Shown here: positions 10,619 to 23,319 of the stretch, in pieces
Layout of the letters: every line of letters begins with the position of its first letter
How positions within the stretch are numbered: the stretch's first letter is position 1
Source of the DNA: Gymnothorax reevesii
Taxonomy: Eukaryota; Chordata; Actinopteri; Anguilliformes; Muraenidae
Assembly: GCA_029721435.1 (NCBI GenBank)
Contig: CM056574.1
Location: 70,847,501 to 70,911,500 of the forward strand
Direction: 5' to 3'
Length of the DNA: 64,000 nucleotides
Notes under the pieces: generated by a model
What the model was told of the DNA's origin: nothing
The model's database searches: none
Seen by the model: the letters and a program-made list of their open reading frames with translations, nothing else
Position numbers and translations under genes: made by a program

Positions 10619-13600
10619 GTTGCTAGGCGGTTGCTATGGTGTTCTTTGTACTTGTGAGGGTGTTACTAAGCAGCTGCTACGGTGTTCTGGGTGGTTGCTA
10701 GGGCATTGGTAGGTAGTTGCTATGGTGTTCTGAGTGGTTGCTAGGGCATTGCTAGGCGGTTGCTATGGTGTTCTGGGTGGTTGCTAGGGCATGCTAGGCA
10801 GTTGTTATGCTTATCTGAATGCTTAATAGGGTGTTGCTGGGTGGTTGCTATGTGTTCGAGGTGGTTGGTAAGGCATTGCTAGGCAGTTGCCATGGTGTTC
10901 TGGGTGGCTGCTAAGGCCTTGCTATGCAGTTGCTATGGTGTTCTAGGTGGTGACTAGGGCGTTGCTAGGCAGTTGTTATGGTGTTCTGGGTGGTTGCTAG
11001 GGCGTTGCTAGGCAGTTGCTCTGGTTTTCTGGGTGGTTGTTAGGCGGTTGCTGTGGTGTTCTGGGTGGTTGATAGGGCGTTGCTAAGCAGTTGCTATGGT
11101 GTTCTGGGAGGTTGCTAGGGCATTGCTATGCAGTTGCTATGTGTTCTAGGTGGTTTCTAGGGCATTGCTTGGCGGTTGCTATGGTGGTCTGTGTGTTTGC
11201 TAGGGCATTGCTAGGAAGTTGCTATGGTGTTCTAAGTGGTTGCTAGGGCTTTACAAGGCAGTTGCTATGTTTTCTTGGTGGTTTCTAGGGCGTTGCTAGG
11301 CAGTGGCTATGGTGTTCTGGGTGGTTGCTAGGGCGTTGCTAGGCAGTTGCTCTGGTTTTCTGGGTGGTTGCCTGGCGGTTGCTGTGGTGTTCTGGGTGGT
11401 TGATAGGGCGTTGCTAAGCAGTTTCTATGGTGTTCTGGGGGGTTGCTAGGGCGTTGCTAGGCGGGTCCTATGTGTTCTAGGTGGTTGTTAGGGCGTTGCT
11501 AGGCGGTTGCTATGGTGTTCTGGGTGGTTGCTAGGGCGTTGCTAGGCGGTTGCTATGGTGTTCTGGGTGGTTTATAAGCGGTTGCTATGATGTTATGGGT
11601 GGTTGCTAGGGCATTGCTAGGCAGTTGCTATGGTGTTCTGGGTGGTTGCCAGGCGGTTGCTATGGTGTTCTGGTTGGTTGCTAGGGCGTTGCTAGGCGGT
11701 TGCTATGGTGTTCTGGGTGGTTGCTAGGGCATTGCTAGGCAGTGACTTTGGTGTTCTGAGTGGCTGCTAGGCGGTTGCTATGGTGTTCTGGGTGGTTGCA
11801 AGGGTGTTGCTAGGCAGTTGTTATGGTGTTCTGGGTGGTTGCTAGGCGGTTGCTATGGTGTTCTGGGTGGTTGCTTCGGTGTTACTTGGTAGTTGCTATG
11901 GTGTTCTGGGTGGTTGCTCGGGCGTTGCTAGGCAGTTGCTATGGTGTTCTCAGTGGTTGCTAGGGCGTTGTTACGTGGTTGCTATGGTGTTCTGGGTGGT
12001 TGCTAGGGCGTTGCTAGGCAGTGACTTTGGTGTTTTGAGTGGTTGCTAGGCGGTTGCTATGGTGTTCTGGGTGGTTGCAAGGGTGTTGCTAGGCAGTTTT
12101 TATGGTGTTCTGGGTGGTTGCTAGGCGGTTGCTAGGGTGTTCTCGGTGGTTGCTTCGGTGTTGCTTGGTAGTTGCTATGGTGTTCTGGGTTGTTGCTAGG
12201 GCGTTGCTAGGCAGTTGCTATGGTGTTCTCAGTGGTTGCTAGGGCGTTGTTACGTGGTTGCTATGGTGTTCTGGGTGGTTGCTAGGGCGTTGCATGGCAG
12301 TTGCTTTGGTGTTCTGGGTGGTTGCCAGGCAGTTGCAATGGTGTTTTGGGTGGTTGCTAAGGCGTTGCTAGGCAGTTGCAATGGTGTTCTGGGTGTTTGC
12401 TAGGACGTTGCTAGGCACTTGCTATGGTGTTCTGAGTGCTTGCTAGGGCGTTGCTAGGCAGTTGCTATGGTGTTTTGAGTGGTTACTCGGGCGTTGTAAC
12501 ATGGTAGTTATGGTGTTCTGGGTGATTGCTAAGGTGTTGGTAGGCAGTTGTTATGGTGTTCAGAGTGGTTGCTAAGAAGTTGCTAGGCCGTTGGTGTGTT
12601 TTTCTGGGAGGTTGTTAGGGCTTTGCTCAACGGTTGCTATGGTGTTCTAGGTGGTTGTTATGGCGTTGCTAGTCGGTTGCTATGGTGTTTCAGGTGGTTG
12701 CTAGGGCGTTGCTAGGTGGTTGGTATGTGTTCTGGGTGGTTGCTAGGGCATTGTTAGGCGGTTGCTATGGTCTTTTGGGTGGTTGCTAGGCAGTTGCTAT
12801 GGTGTTCTGGATGGTTGTTAGGGCATTTGCTAGTCAGTTGCTATGGTGTTTTGAGTGGTTTCTAGGGCGTTGTTACGTGGCTGCTATGGAGTTCTGGGTG
12901 GTTGCTAGGGCGTTGCTAGGCAGTTGCTATGATGTTCTGGGTGGTTGCTAAGTGGTTGCAATGGTGATATGGGTGGTTGCTATGGATTTGCGAGGCGGTT
13001 GCTTTGGTGTTCTGGGTAGTTGCTTGGGTGTTGCTAAGCAGTTGCTATGGTGTTCTGGATGGTTGTTAGGGCGTTGGCAGGCGGTTGCTATGGTGTTCTG
13101 GGTGGTTGCTAGGGCGTTGCTTGGTAGTTGTTATGGTGTTCTGGGTGGTTGATGGGCGGTTGCTTTGGTGTTCTGGGTGGTTGCTAACGCGTTGCTTAGC
13201 AGTTGCTATGGTGTTCTGGGTGGTGGCTAGGCAGTTGCTATGGTGTTCATGGTGGTTACTAGGTGGTTGCTATGGTGTTCTGGGTGGTTGCTAGGGCGTT
13301 GCTAGGCGGTTGCTATGGTGTTCTGGGTGGTTGCTAGGGCGTTGCTAGGTGGTTGCTATGGTGTTCTGGGTGGTTGATAGGCAGTTGCTATGTTGTTCTG
13401 GGTGGTTGCTAGGGCATGGCTAGGCAGTTGCTATGGTGTTCTGGGTGGTTACTAGGCGGTTGCTTTGGTGTTCTGGTTGGTTGCTAGGGCGTTGCTAGGC
13501 GGTTGCAATGGTGTTCTGGGTGGTTGCTAGGGCATTGCTAGGCAGTGACTTTGGTGTTCTGAGTGGCTGCTAGGCGGTTGCTATGGTGTTCTGGGTGGTT

Positions 13601-16600
13601 GCAAGGGTGTTGCTAGGCAGTTGATATTGTGTTCTGGGTGGTTGCTAGGCGGTTGCTATGGTGTTCTGGGTGGTTACTTCGTTGTTGCTTCGTAGTTGCT
13701 ATGGTGTTCTAGGTGGTTGCTAGGGCGTTGCTAGGCAGTTGCTATGGTGTTCTCAGTGGTTGCTAGGGCATTGTTACGTGGTTGCTATGGTGTTCTGGGT
13801 GGTTGATAGGGTGTTGCTAGGCAGTGACATTGGTGCTCTGAGTGGTTGCTAGGCGGTTGCTATGGTGTTCTGGGTGGTTGCAAAGGTGTTGCTAGGCAGT
13901 TTTTATGGTGTTCTGGGTGGTTGCTAGGCGGTTGCTATGGTGTTCTGGGTGGTTGCTTCGGTGTTGCTTGGTAGTTGCTATGGTGTTCTGGTTGGTTGCT
14001 AGGGCGTTGCTAGGCAGTTGCTACGGTGTTCTCAGTGGTTGCTAGGGCGTTGTTACGTGGTTGCTATGGTGTTCTGGGTGGTTGCTAGGGCGTTGCATGG
14101 CAGTTGCTTTGGTGTTCTGGGTGGTTGCCAGGCTGTTGCAATGGTGTTTTGGGTGGTTGCTAAGGCGTTGCTAGGCACTGGCTATGGTGTTCTGAGTGCT
14201 TGCTAGGGCGTTGCTAGGCAGTTGCTATGGTGTTTTTAGTGGTTACTCGGGTGTTGTAACATGGTAGCTATAGTGTTCTGGGTGGTTGCTAAGGTGTTGG
14301 TAGGCGGTTGTTATGGTGTTCAGAGTGGTCGCTAGGAAGTTGCTAGGCGGTTGGTGTGGTTTTCTGGGAGGTTGTTAGGGCTTTGCTCGACGGTTGCTAT
14401 GGTGTTCTAGGTGGTTGTTATGGCGTTGCTAGGCAGTTGCTATGGTGTTTCAGGTGGTTGCTAGGGCGTTGCTAGGCGGTTGGTATGTGTTCTGGGTGGT
14501 TGCTAGGGCATTATTAGGCGGTTGCTATGGTCTTTTGGGCGGTTGCTAGGCAGTTGCTATGGTGTTCTGGATGGTTGTTAGGGCATTTGCTAGTCAGTTG
14601 CTATGGTGTTTTGAGTGGTTTCTAGGGCGTTGTTACGTGGCTGCTATGGAGTTCTGGGTGGTTGCTAGGGCGTTGCTAGGCAGTTGCTATTATGTTCTGG
14701 GTGGTTGCTAGGTGGTTGAAATGGTGATCTGGGTGGTTGCTATGGATTTGCTAGGTGGTTGCTTTGGTGTTCTAGGTGGTTGCTTGGGTGTTGCTAAGCA
14801 GTTGCGATGGTGTTCTTGATGGTTGTTAGGGCGTGGGCAGGCGGTTGCTATGGTGTTCTGGGTGGTTGCTAGGGCGTTGCTTGGCAGTTGCTATGGTGTT
14901 CTGGGTGGTTGATAGGTGGTTGCTTTGGTGTTCTGGGTGGTTGCTAGCGCGTTGCTTAGCAGTTGCTATGGTGTTCTGGGTGGTTACTTGGGTGTTGCTA
15001 GGCGGTTGGTATGGTGTTCTGGGTGGTGGCTAGGCAGTTGCCATGGTGTTCATGGTGGTTACTAGGCGGTTGCTATGGTGTTCTGGGTGGTTGCTACGGC
15101 GTTGCTATGCGGTTGCTATGGTGTTCTGGGTGGTAACTAGGGCGTTTCTAGGTGGTTGCTATGGTGTTCTGGGTGGTTGATAGGCAGTTGCTATGTTGTT
15201 CTGGGTGGTTGCTAGGGCATGGCTAGGCAGTTGCTATGGTGTTCTGGGTGGTTACTAGGCGGTTGCTATGGTGTTCTGGTTGGTTGCTAGGGCGTTGCTA
15301 GGCGGTTGCTATGGTGTTCTGGGTGGTTGCTAGGGCGTTGCTAGGCAGGTGCGTTGGTGTTCTGAGGCGTTGCTAGGGGGTTGCGATGGTGTTCTGGGTG
15401 GTTGGTAGGGCGTTGCTAGGCAGTTGTTATGGTGTTCTGGGTGGTTGCTAGGCAGTTACTATGGTGTCCTGGGTGGTTGGTAGGAAGTTGATAGACGGTT
15501 GCGATGTTGTTCTGGGTGGTTGCTTGGGTGTTCTTTCTTAGTTGCTATAGTGTTCTGGGTGGTTGCTAGGGCATTGCTCGGCAGTTGCTATGGTGTTTTA
15601 ATTGGTTGCTAGGGCGTTGCTAGGCGGTTGCTATGTTTTCTGGGTGGTTTCTAGGGCATTACTTGGCAGTTGCTTTGGTGTTCTGGGTGGTTGCTAGGGC
15701 GTTGCCTGGCAGTTGCTATGGTGTTCTGAGTGGTTGCTCGGGCCTTGCTATGCAGTTGCTATGGTGTTCTGAGTGGTTGCTAGGGCCTTGCTATGCAGTT
15801 GCTATGGTGTTCTGAGTGGTTGCTAGGGCGTTGCTAGGCGGTTGCTATGTTTTCTGGGTGGTTTCTAGGGCATTACTTGGCAGTTGCTTTGGTGTTCTGG
15901 GTGGTTGCTAGGGCGTTGCCTGTTGCTATGGTGTTCTGAGTGGTTGCTCGGGCCTTGCTATGCAGTTGCTATGGTGTTCTGAGTGGTTGCTAGGGCCTTG
16001 CTATGCAGTTGCTATGGTGTTCTGAGTGGTTGCTAGGGCGTTGCTAGGCACTTGCTCTGGTGTTCTGAGTGCTTGCTTGGGTGTTGTTAGGCAGTTGCTA
16101 TGGTGTTTTGAGTGGTTACTCGGGCGTTGTAACGTGGTTGCTATGGTGTTCTGGGTGGTTGCGAGGGCATTGCTAGGTGGTTGCTATGGTGTTCTGGGTG
16201 GTTTCTAAGGTGTTGCTAGACGGTTGCTATGGTGTTCAGGGTGGTTTCTACGGCATTGCTAGGCGGTTGGTGTGGTGTTCGGGGAGGTTGCAAGGGCGTT
16301 GCTCGGCGGTTGCTTTTGTGTTCTGGGTGGTTGTTATGGCGTTGCTAGGCAGTTGCTATGGTGTTCTAGGTGGTAGCTAAGTCGTTAGTTGGCAGTTGCT
16401 ATTGTGTTCTGAGTGCTTGCTCGGGCGTTGCTAGGCGGTTACTATTGTATTCTGGGTTGTTACTATGGCGTAGCCAGGCAGTTGCTATGCTGTTCTGGGT
16501 GGTTGCTAAGGCGTTGCTAGGTGGTTTCTATGGTGTTCTGGATGGTTGCTTGGGCGTTGCTATGCGGTTGCTATGGTGTTCTGGGTGGTTGCTAGGGCAT

Positions 16601-18008
16601 TGCTAGGCAGTTGCTATGGTGTTCTGGGTGGTTTGTAGGGCGTTGCTAGGCAGTTGCTATGGTGTTTTGAGTGCTTACTAGGGCGTTGTTACGTGGTTGC
16701 TATGGTGTTCTGGGTGGTTGCTAGGGCTTTGCATGGCAGTGGCTTTGGTGTTCTGGGTAGTTACCAGGCAGTTGCAATGGTGTTCTGGGTGGTTGCTACG
16801 CAGTAACTATGTGTTCTGGGTGGTTACTAGGGCATTGCTAGGCAGTTGCTATGGTGTTTTGAGTGCTTACTAGGGCGTTGTTACGTGGTTGCTATGGTGT
16901 TCTGGGTGGTTGCTAGGGCGTTGCATGGCAGTGGCTTTGGTGTTGTGGGTGGTTGCCAGGCAGTTGCAATGGTGTTGTGGGTGGTTGCTAGGGCGTTGCC
17001 AGGCCGTTTCTATGGTGTTCTGGGTGGTTGCTAGGGCGTTGCTATGCGGTTGCAATGCTGTTCTGGGTGGTTGCTATGGCGTTGCTAGGCAGTTGCTGTG
17101 GTGCTCTGGGTCGTTGCGAGGGCGTTGCTAGGCGGTTGCTATGGTGTTCTGGGTGGTTGCTAAGGCGTTGCTAGGTGGTTTCTATGGTGTTCTGGATGGT
17201 TGCTAGGGCGTTGCTATGCGGTTGCTATGGTGTTCTGGGTGGTTGCTAGGGCATTGCTAGGCAGTTGCTATGGTGTTCTGAGTGTCTGCTGGGTCGTTGC
17301 TAGGCAGTTGCTATGGTGTTTTGGGTGGTTGCTAGGGCGTTGCTTTGCAGTTGCTATGGTGTTCTGGTGTGTTGCTAGGCAGTTGCTATGGTGTTCTGGG
17401 TGGTTGCTAGGGCATTGCTAGGTAGTTTCTATGGTGTTCTGGGTGGTTGCTAAGGCGTTGCTAGGTGGTTGCTATGGTGTTCTGGGTGGATGCTAGGGCG
17501 TTGCATTGCAGTTTTTATGGTGTTCTGGGGGGGTGGTAGGCAGTTGCTATGGTGTTCTGGGTGGTTGCGAGGGCGTTGCTAGGCGGTTTCTATAGTGTTC
17601 TGGGTGGTTGCTAAGGCGTTGCTAGGTGGTTTTTATGGTGTTCTGGATGGTTGCTAGGGCGTTGCTATGCGGTTGTTATGGTGTTCTGGGTGGTTGCTCG
17701 GGCATTGCTAGGCAGTTGCTATGGTGTTCTGGGTGGTTTGTAGGGCGTTGCTAGGCAGTTGCTATGGTGTTCTGGGTGGTTTTTAGGGCTTTGCTAGGCA
17801 GTTGCTATGGTGTTCTGGGTGGTTGCTAGGGCGTTGCTAGGCGGTTGCTGTGGGCTTCTGGGTGGTTGCTAGGGCGTTGCTAGAAGGTTGCTTAAGTGTT
17901 CTGGGATGTTGCTAGGGCGTTGTTAGGCAGTTGCTATGGCGTTCTGGGTGGTTGCTAGGGCGTTCTGGGTGGTTGCTATGGTGTTCCTTATGGTTACTTG
18001 GGCATTGC
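10619..18008 (+). repeat. 43-bp minisatellite array, segment 4 (long, spacer-free)
   Basis: 7.4 kb of uninterrupted monomers, about twice the usual array length. It starts like an A-type array (entry monomer GTTCTTTGTACTTGTGAGG, then A-like order to about 11.8 kb). Then comes a tandem duplication of about 1.76-1.8 kb (about 11.85-13.6 kb against about 13.6-15.35 kb). From about 15.1 kb it passes into the B-type arrangement also seen at 19.49 and 28.2 kb. It is therefore the A/B junction of the macrosatellite. Confidence 0.93.
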
Positions 18009-18887
18009 TTGTCTTTGAGCGTTGGAAAAGAGTTTCTATGTGACTGTATGAGTTCAAGGCGAGAGGGTGCAGATGAGAGCGATTCTCTCATTGACTTCAT
18101 TTATATCGAGGTTTCAGAGGTCCTTGTTTTGTGGGAATTGTGGGAAATCTGTGAATCGGATCGCTGAGTACAGTCAAAACACTCTTCTCACAAGCGAGCC
18201 GCACGTTTTGACTTGTAATATGTCGGGATCGGGAGAAAATTGTGGGAGAAGGAGCGAATCGTGTGATTACGGAACTACGATTTTCTCATTGACTTCCATT
18301 ATAACGAGGTTTCAGAGGTTCATGTTTTTTGGGAATTGTGGGAAATCTGTAAGTCGGATGGCTGAGAAAAGTCATAGCACACTCCTCACAAGCGAGCCGC
18401 ACGTTTTGACGTTTAATGTGTGGGGATCGGCTGAAAATTGTGGGAGAAATAGCGATCCGGGCGATTACGGAAGAAATTGGAATCATAATAACTAGATAAT
18501 GTAATTCCAGGGAATTACATGTGCATTGAAAATGCAAAGGGTAGTTGCATTAGGTGGAGTTTGTAACAAATCATTCCATTATGATATTGGTAGCTAGGTT
18601 TTCAGTCGGATAATTATGGTTGTGGTGTGGACTTTTATTTTGAAACAGATGTGGACTGAGGAAACAGTTTGCGGGAGTCATAGTTGATGACAGCTGTCAT
18701 ATGGAAATTTTTAAAAGTGAAACTTTTTACTTTTATTTTGAGACAGGTTTAGGCAGAGGAAACAGTTGGCGGAAGCCATCGTCGATAACAATCAGGATTT
18801 GGAATTGCTGAAGGGTTGATAAGTTGAGTAGCTGAAAAAGTTACATTATTTTATTGTAATTTGTCATAATGAGGACTGGCTGAAACT
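18009..18887 (+). repeat. macrosatellite spacer copy S4 (type B)
   Basis: 879-bp spacer variant. The distal part has lost about 20 bp relative to type A (around GAAACTTTTTACTTTTATTTTGAG). The 198-bp duplicated module (18081 and 18279) keeps one reading frame open across both copies, giving a 142-codon ORF at 18067-18495. It shares GGGCGATTACGG with S6, whereas S5 and S7 read GGGCGATTATGG. Confidence 0.95.
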
Positions 18888-21800
18888 GTTGCTAGGCGGT
18901 TGCTATGGTGTTCTTTGTACTGGTGAGGGTGTTACTAAGCAGCTGCTATGGTGTTTTGGGTGGTTGCGAGGGCATTGCTACGCAGTTGCTGTGGTGTTCT
19001 GAGTGGTTGCTAGGTGGTTGCTATGGTGTTCTGGGTGGTTGCAAGGGTGTTGCTAGGCAGTTGTTATGGTGTTCTGGGTGGTTGCTAGGCAGTTGCTATG
19101 GTGTTCTGGGTGGTTGCTAGGAAGTTGATAGACGGTTGCGATGGTGTTCTGGGTGGTTGCTTGGGTGTTGTTTGTACTTGTGAGGGTGTTACCAAGCAGC
19201 TGCTATGGTGTTATGGGTGGTTGCGAGGGCATTGCTAGGCGGTTGGTATGGTGTTTTGGGTGGGTGCTAGGGCATGCGAGGCAGTTGCTTTGGTGTTCTG
19301 AATGCTTAATAGGGTGTTGCTAGGTGGTTGTTATGTGTTTTAGGTAGTTGGTAGGGCGTTGCTAGGCAGTTGCCATGGTGTTCTGGGTGGCTGCTAAGGC
19401 ATTGCTAGGCGGTTGCTATGGTGTAGAGGGTGGTTGCTAGGGCGTTGCTAGGCCGTTGCTATGTGTTATGGGTGGTTGTTAGGGCGTTGCTATGCGGTTG
19501 CTATGGTGTTCTGGGTGGTAACTAGGGCGTTTCTAGGTGGTTGCTATGGTGTTCTGGGTGGTTGATAGGCAGTTGCTATGTTGTTCTGGGTGGTTGCTAG
19601 GGCATGGCTAGGCAGTTGCTATGGTGTTCTGGGTGGTTACTAGGCGGTTGCTATGGTGTTCTGGTTGGTTGCTAGGGCGTTGCTAGGCGGTTGCTATGGT
19701 GTTCTGGGTGGTTGCTAGGGCGTTACTAGGCAGTTGCTTTGGTGTTCTGAGTGGTTGCTAGATGGTTGCTATGGTGTTCTGGGTGGTTGCAAGGGTGTTG
19801 CTAGGCAGTTGTTATGGTGTTCTGGGTGGTTGCTAGGCAGTTACTATGGTGTTCTGGGTGGTTGCTAGGAAGTTGATAGACGGTTGCGATGATGTTCTGG
19901 GTGGTTGCTTGGGTGTTCTTTCTTAGTTGCTATAGTGTTCTGGGTGGTTGCTAGGGCCTTGCTTGGCAGTTGCTATGGTGTTCTCAGTGGTTGCTAGGGC
20001 ATTGCTCGGCAGTTGCTATGGTGTTTTAATTGGTTGCTAGGGCGTTGCTAGGCGGTTGCTATGTTTTCTGGGTGGTTTCTAGGGCATTACTTGGCAGTTG
20101 CTTTGGTGTTCTGGGTGGTTGCTAGGGCGTTGCCTGGCAGTTGCTATGGTGTTCTGAGTGGTTGCTCGGGCCTTGCTATGCAGTTGCTATGGTGTTCTGA
20201 GTGGTTGCTAGGGCCTTGCTATGCAGTTGCTATGGTGTTCTGAGTGGTTGCTAGGGCGTTGCTAGGCGGTTGCTATGTTTTCTGGGTGGTTTCTAGGGCA
20301 TTACTTGGCAGTTGCTTTGGTGTTCTGGGTGGTTGCTAGGGCGTTGCCTGGCAGTTGCTATGGTGTTCTGAGTGGTTGCTCGGGCCTTGCTATGCAGTTG
20401 CTATGGTGTTCTGAGTGGTTGCTAGGGCCTTGCTATGCAGTTGCTATGGTGTTCTGAGTGGTTGCTAGGGCGTTGCTAGGCACTTGCTCTGGTGTTCTGA
20501 GTGCTTGCTTGGGTGTTGTTAGGCAGTTGCTATGGTGTTTTGAGTGGTTACTCGGGCGTTGTAACGTGGTTGCTATGGTGTTCTAGGTGGTTGCGAGGGC
20601 ATTGCTAGGTGGTTGCTATGGTGTTCTGGGTGGTTTCTAAGGTGTTGCTAGACGGTTGCTATGGTGTTCAGGGTGGTTTCTACGGCATTGCTAGGCGGTT
20701 GGTGTGGTGTTCGGGGAGGTTGCAAGGGCGTTGCTCGGCGGTTGCTTTTGTGTTCTGAGTGGTTGTTATGGCGTGGCTAGGCAGTTGCTATGGTGTTCTA
20801 GGTGGTAGGTAAGTCGTTAGTTGGCAGTTGCTATTGTGTTCTGAGTGCTTGCTCGGGCGTTGCTAGGCGGTTACTATTGTATTCTGGGTTGTTACTATGG
20901 CGTAGCCAGGCAGTTGCTATGCTGTTCTGGGTGGTTGCTAAGGCGTTGCTAGGTGGTTTCTATGGTGTTCTGGATGGTTGCTTGGGCGTTGCTATGCGGT
21001 TGCTATGGTGTTCTGAGTGGTTGCTAGGGCATTGCTAGGCAGTTCCTATGGTGTTCTGGGTGGTTTGTAGAGCGTTGCTAGGCAGTTGCTATGGTGTTTT
21101 GAGTGCTTAGTAGGGCGTTGTTACGTGGTTGCTATGGTGGTCTGGGTGGTTGCTAGGGCTTTGCATGGCAGTGGCTTTGGTGTTCTGGGTAGTTACCAGG
21201 CAGTTGCAATGGTGTTCAGGGTGGTTGCTACGCAGTAACTATGTGTTCTGGGTGGTTACTAGGGCATTGCTAGGCAGTTGCTATGGTGTTTTGAGTGCTT
21301 ACTAGGGCGTTGTTACGTGGTTGCTATGGTGTTCTGGGTGGTTGCTAGGGCGTTGCATGGCAGTGGCTTTGGTGTTGTGGGTGGTTGCCAGGCAGTTGCA
21401 ATGGTGTTCTGGGTGGTTGCTAGGGCGTTGCCAGGCCGTTTCTATGGTGTTCTGGGTGGTTGCTAGGGCGTTGCTATGCGGTTGCAATGCTGTTCTGGGT
21501 GGTTGCTATGGCGTTGCTAGGCAGTTGCTATGGTGTTCTGGGTGGTTGCTAGGGCGTTGCTTGGCAGTTTCTATGGTGTTCTGGGTGGTTGCTAAGGCGT
21601 TGCTAGGTGGTTTCTATGGTGTTCTGGATGGTTGCTAGGGCGTTGCTATGCGGTTGCTATGGTGTTCTGGGTGGTTGCTAGGGCATTGTTAGGCAGTTGC
21701 TATGGTGTTCTGAGTGGCTGCTGGGGCGTTGCTAGGCAGTTGCTATGGTGTTTTGGGTGGTTGCTAGGGCGTTGCATTGCAGTTGCTATGGTGTTCTGGT

Positions 21801-22440
21801 GTGTTGCTAGGCAGTTGCTATGGTGTTCTGGGTGGTTGCTAGGGCATTGCTAGGTAGTTTCTATGGTGTTCTGGGTGGTTGCTAAGGCGTTGCTAGGTGG
21901 TTGCTATGGTGTTCTGGGTGGATGCTAGGGCGTTGCATTGCAGTTTTTATGGTGTTCTGGGTGGTTGCTAGGCAGTTGCTATGGTGTTCTGGGTGGTTGC
22001 TAGGGCGTTGCTAGGCAGTTTCTATAGTGTTCTGGGTGGTTGCTAAGGCGTTGCTAGGTGGTTTTTATGGTGTTCTGGATGGTTGCTAGGGCGTTGCTAT
22101 GCGGTTGTTATGGTGTTCTGGGTGGTTGCTCGGGCATTGCTAGGCAGTTGCTATGGTGTTCTGGGTGGTTTGTAGGGCGTTGCTAGGCAGTTGCTATGGT
22201 GTTCTGGGTGGTTTTTAGGGCTTTGCTAGGCAGTTGCTATGGTGTTCTGGGTGGTTGCTAGGGCGTTGCTAGGCGGTTGCTGTGGGCTTCTGGGTGGTTG
22301 CTAGGGCGTTGCTAGAAGGTTGCTTAAGTGTTCTGGGATGTTGCTAGGGCGTTGTTAGGCAGTTGCTATGGCGTTCTGGGTGGTTGCTAGGGCGTTCTGG
22401 GTGGTTGCTATGGTGTTCCTTATGGTTACTTGGGCATTGC
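18888..22440 (+). repeat. 43-bp minisatellite array, segment 5
   Basis: B-type array of type 1 arrangement. It includes a 214-bp block (five monomers) present twice in tandem at 20061 and 20275, and the monomer with GTAACTAGGGCGTTTCTAGG near 19520. The entry variant reads GTTCTTTGTACTGGTGAGG, one base different from the A arrays. Confidence 0.96.
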
Positions 22441-23319
22441 TTGTCTTTGAGCGTTGGAAAAGAGTTTCTATGTGACTGTATGAGTTCAAGGCGAGAGGGT
22501 GCAGATGAGAGCGATTCTCTCATTGACTTCATTTATATCGAGGTTTCAGAGGTCCTTGTTTTGTGGGAATTGTGGGAAATCTGTGAATCGGATCGCTGAG
22601 TACAGTCAAAACACTCTTCTCACAAGCGAGCCGCACGTTTTGACTTGTAATATGTCGGGATCGGGAGAAAATTGTGGGAGAAGGAGCGAATCGTGTGATT
22701 ACGGAACTACGATTTTCTCATTGACTTCCATTATAACGAGGTTTCAGAGGTTCATGTTTTTTGGGAATTGTGGGAAATCTGTAAGTCGGATGGCTGAGAA
22801 AAGTCATAGCACACTCCTCACAAGCGAGCCGCACGTTTTGACGTTTAATGTGTGGGGATCGGCTGAAAATTGTGGGAGAAATAGCGATCCGGGCGATTAT
22901 GGAAGAAATTGGAATCATAATAACTAGATAATGTAATTCCAGGGAATTACATGTGCATTGAAAATGCAAAGGGTAGTTGCATTAGGTGGAGTTTGTAACA
23001 AATCATTCCATTATGATATTGGTAGCTAGGTTTTCAGTCGGATAATTATGGTTGTGGTGTGGACTTTTATTTTGAAACAGATGTGGACTGAGGAAACAGT
23101 TTGCGGGAGTCATAGTTGATGACAGCTGTCATATGGAAATTTTTAAAAGTGAAACTTTTTACTTTTATTTTGAGACAGGTTTAGGCAGAGGAAACAGTTG
23201 GCGGAAGCCATCGTCGATAACAATCAGGATTTGGAATTGCTGAAGGGTTGATAAGTTGAGTAGCTGAAAAAGTTACATTATTTTATTGTAATTTGTCATA
23301 ATGAGGACTGGCTGAAACT
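22441..23319 (+). repeat. macrosatellite spacer copy S5 (type B)
   Basis: 879-bp spacer. It shares a C-to-T change with S7 (GGGCGATTATGG at about 22890) that S4 and S6 lack. The 142-codon ORF (22499-22927) is intact. Confidence 0.95.
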
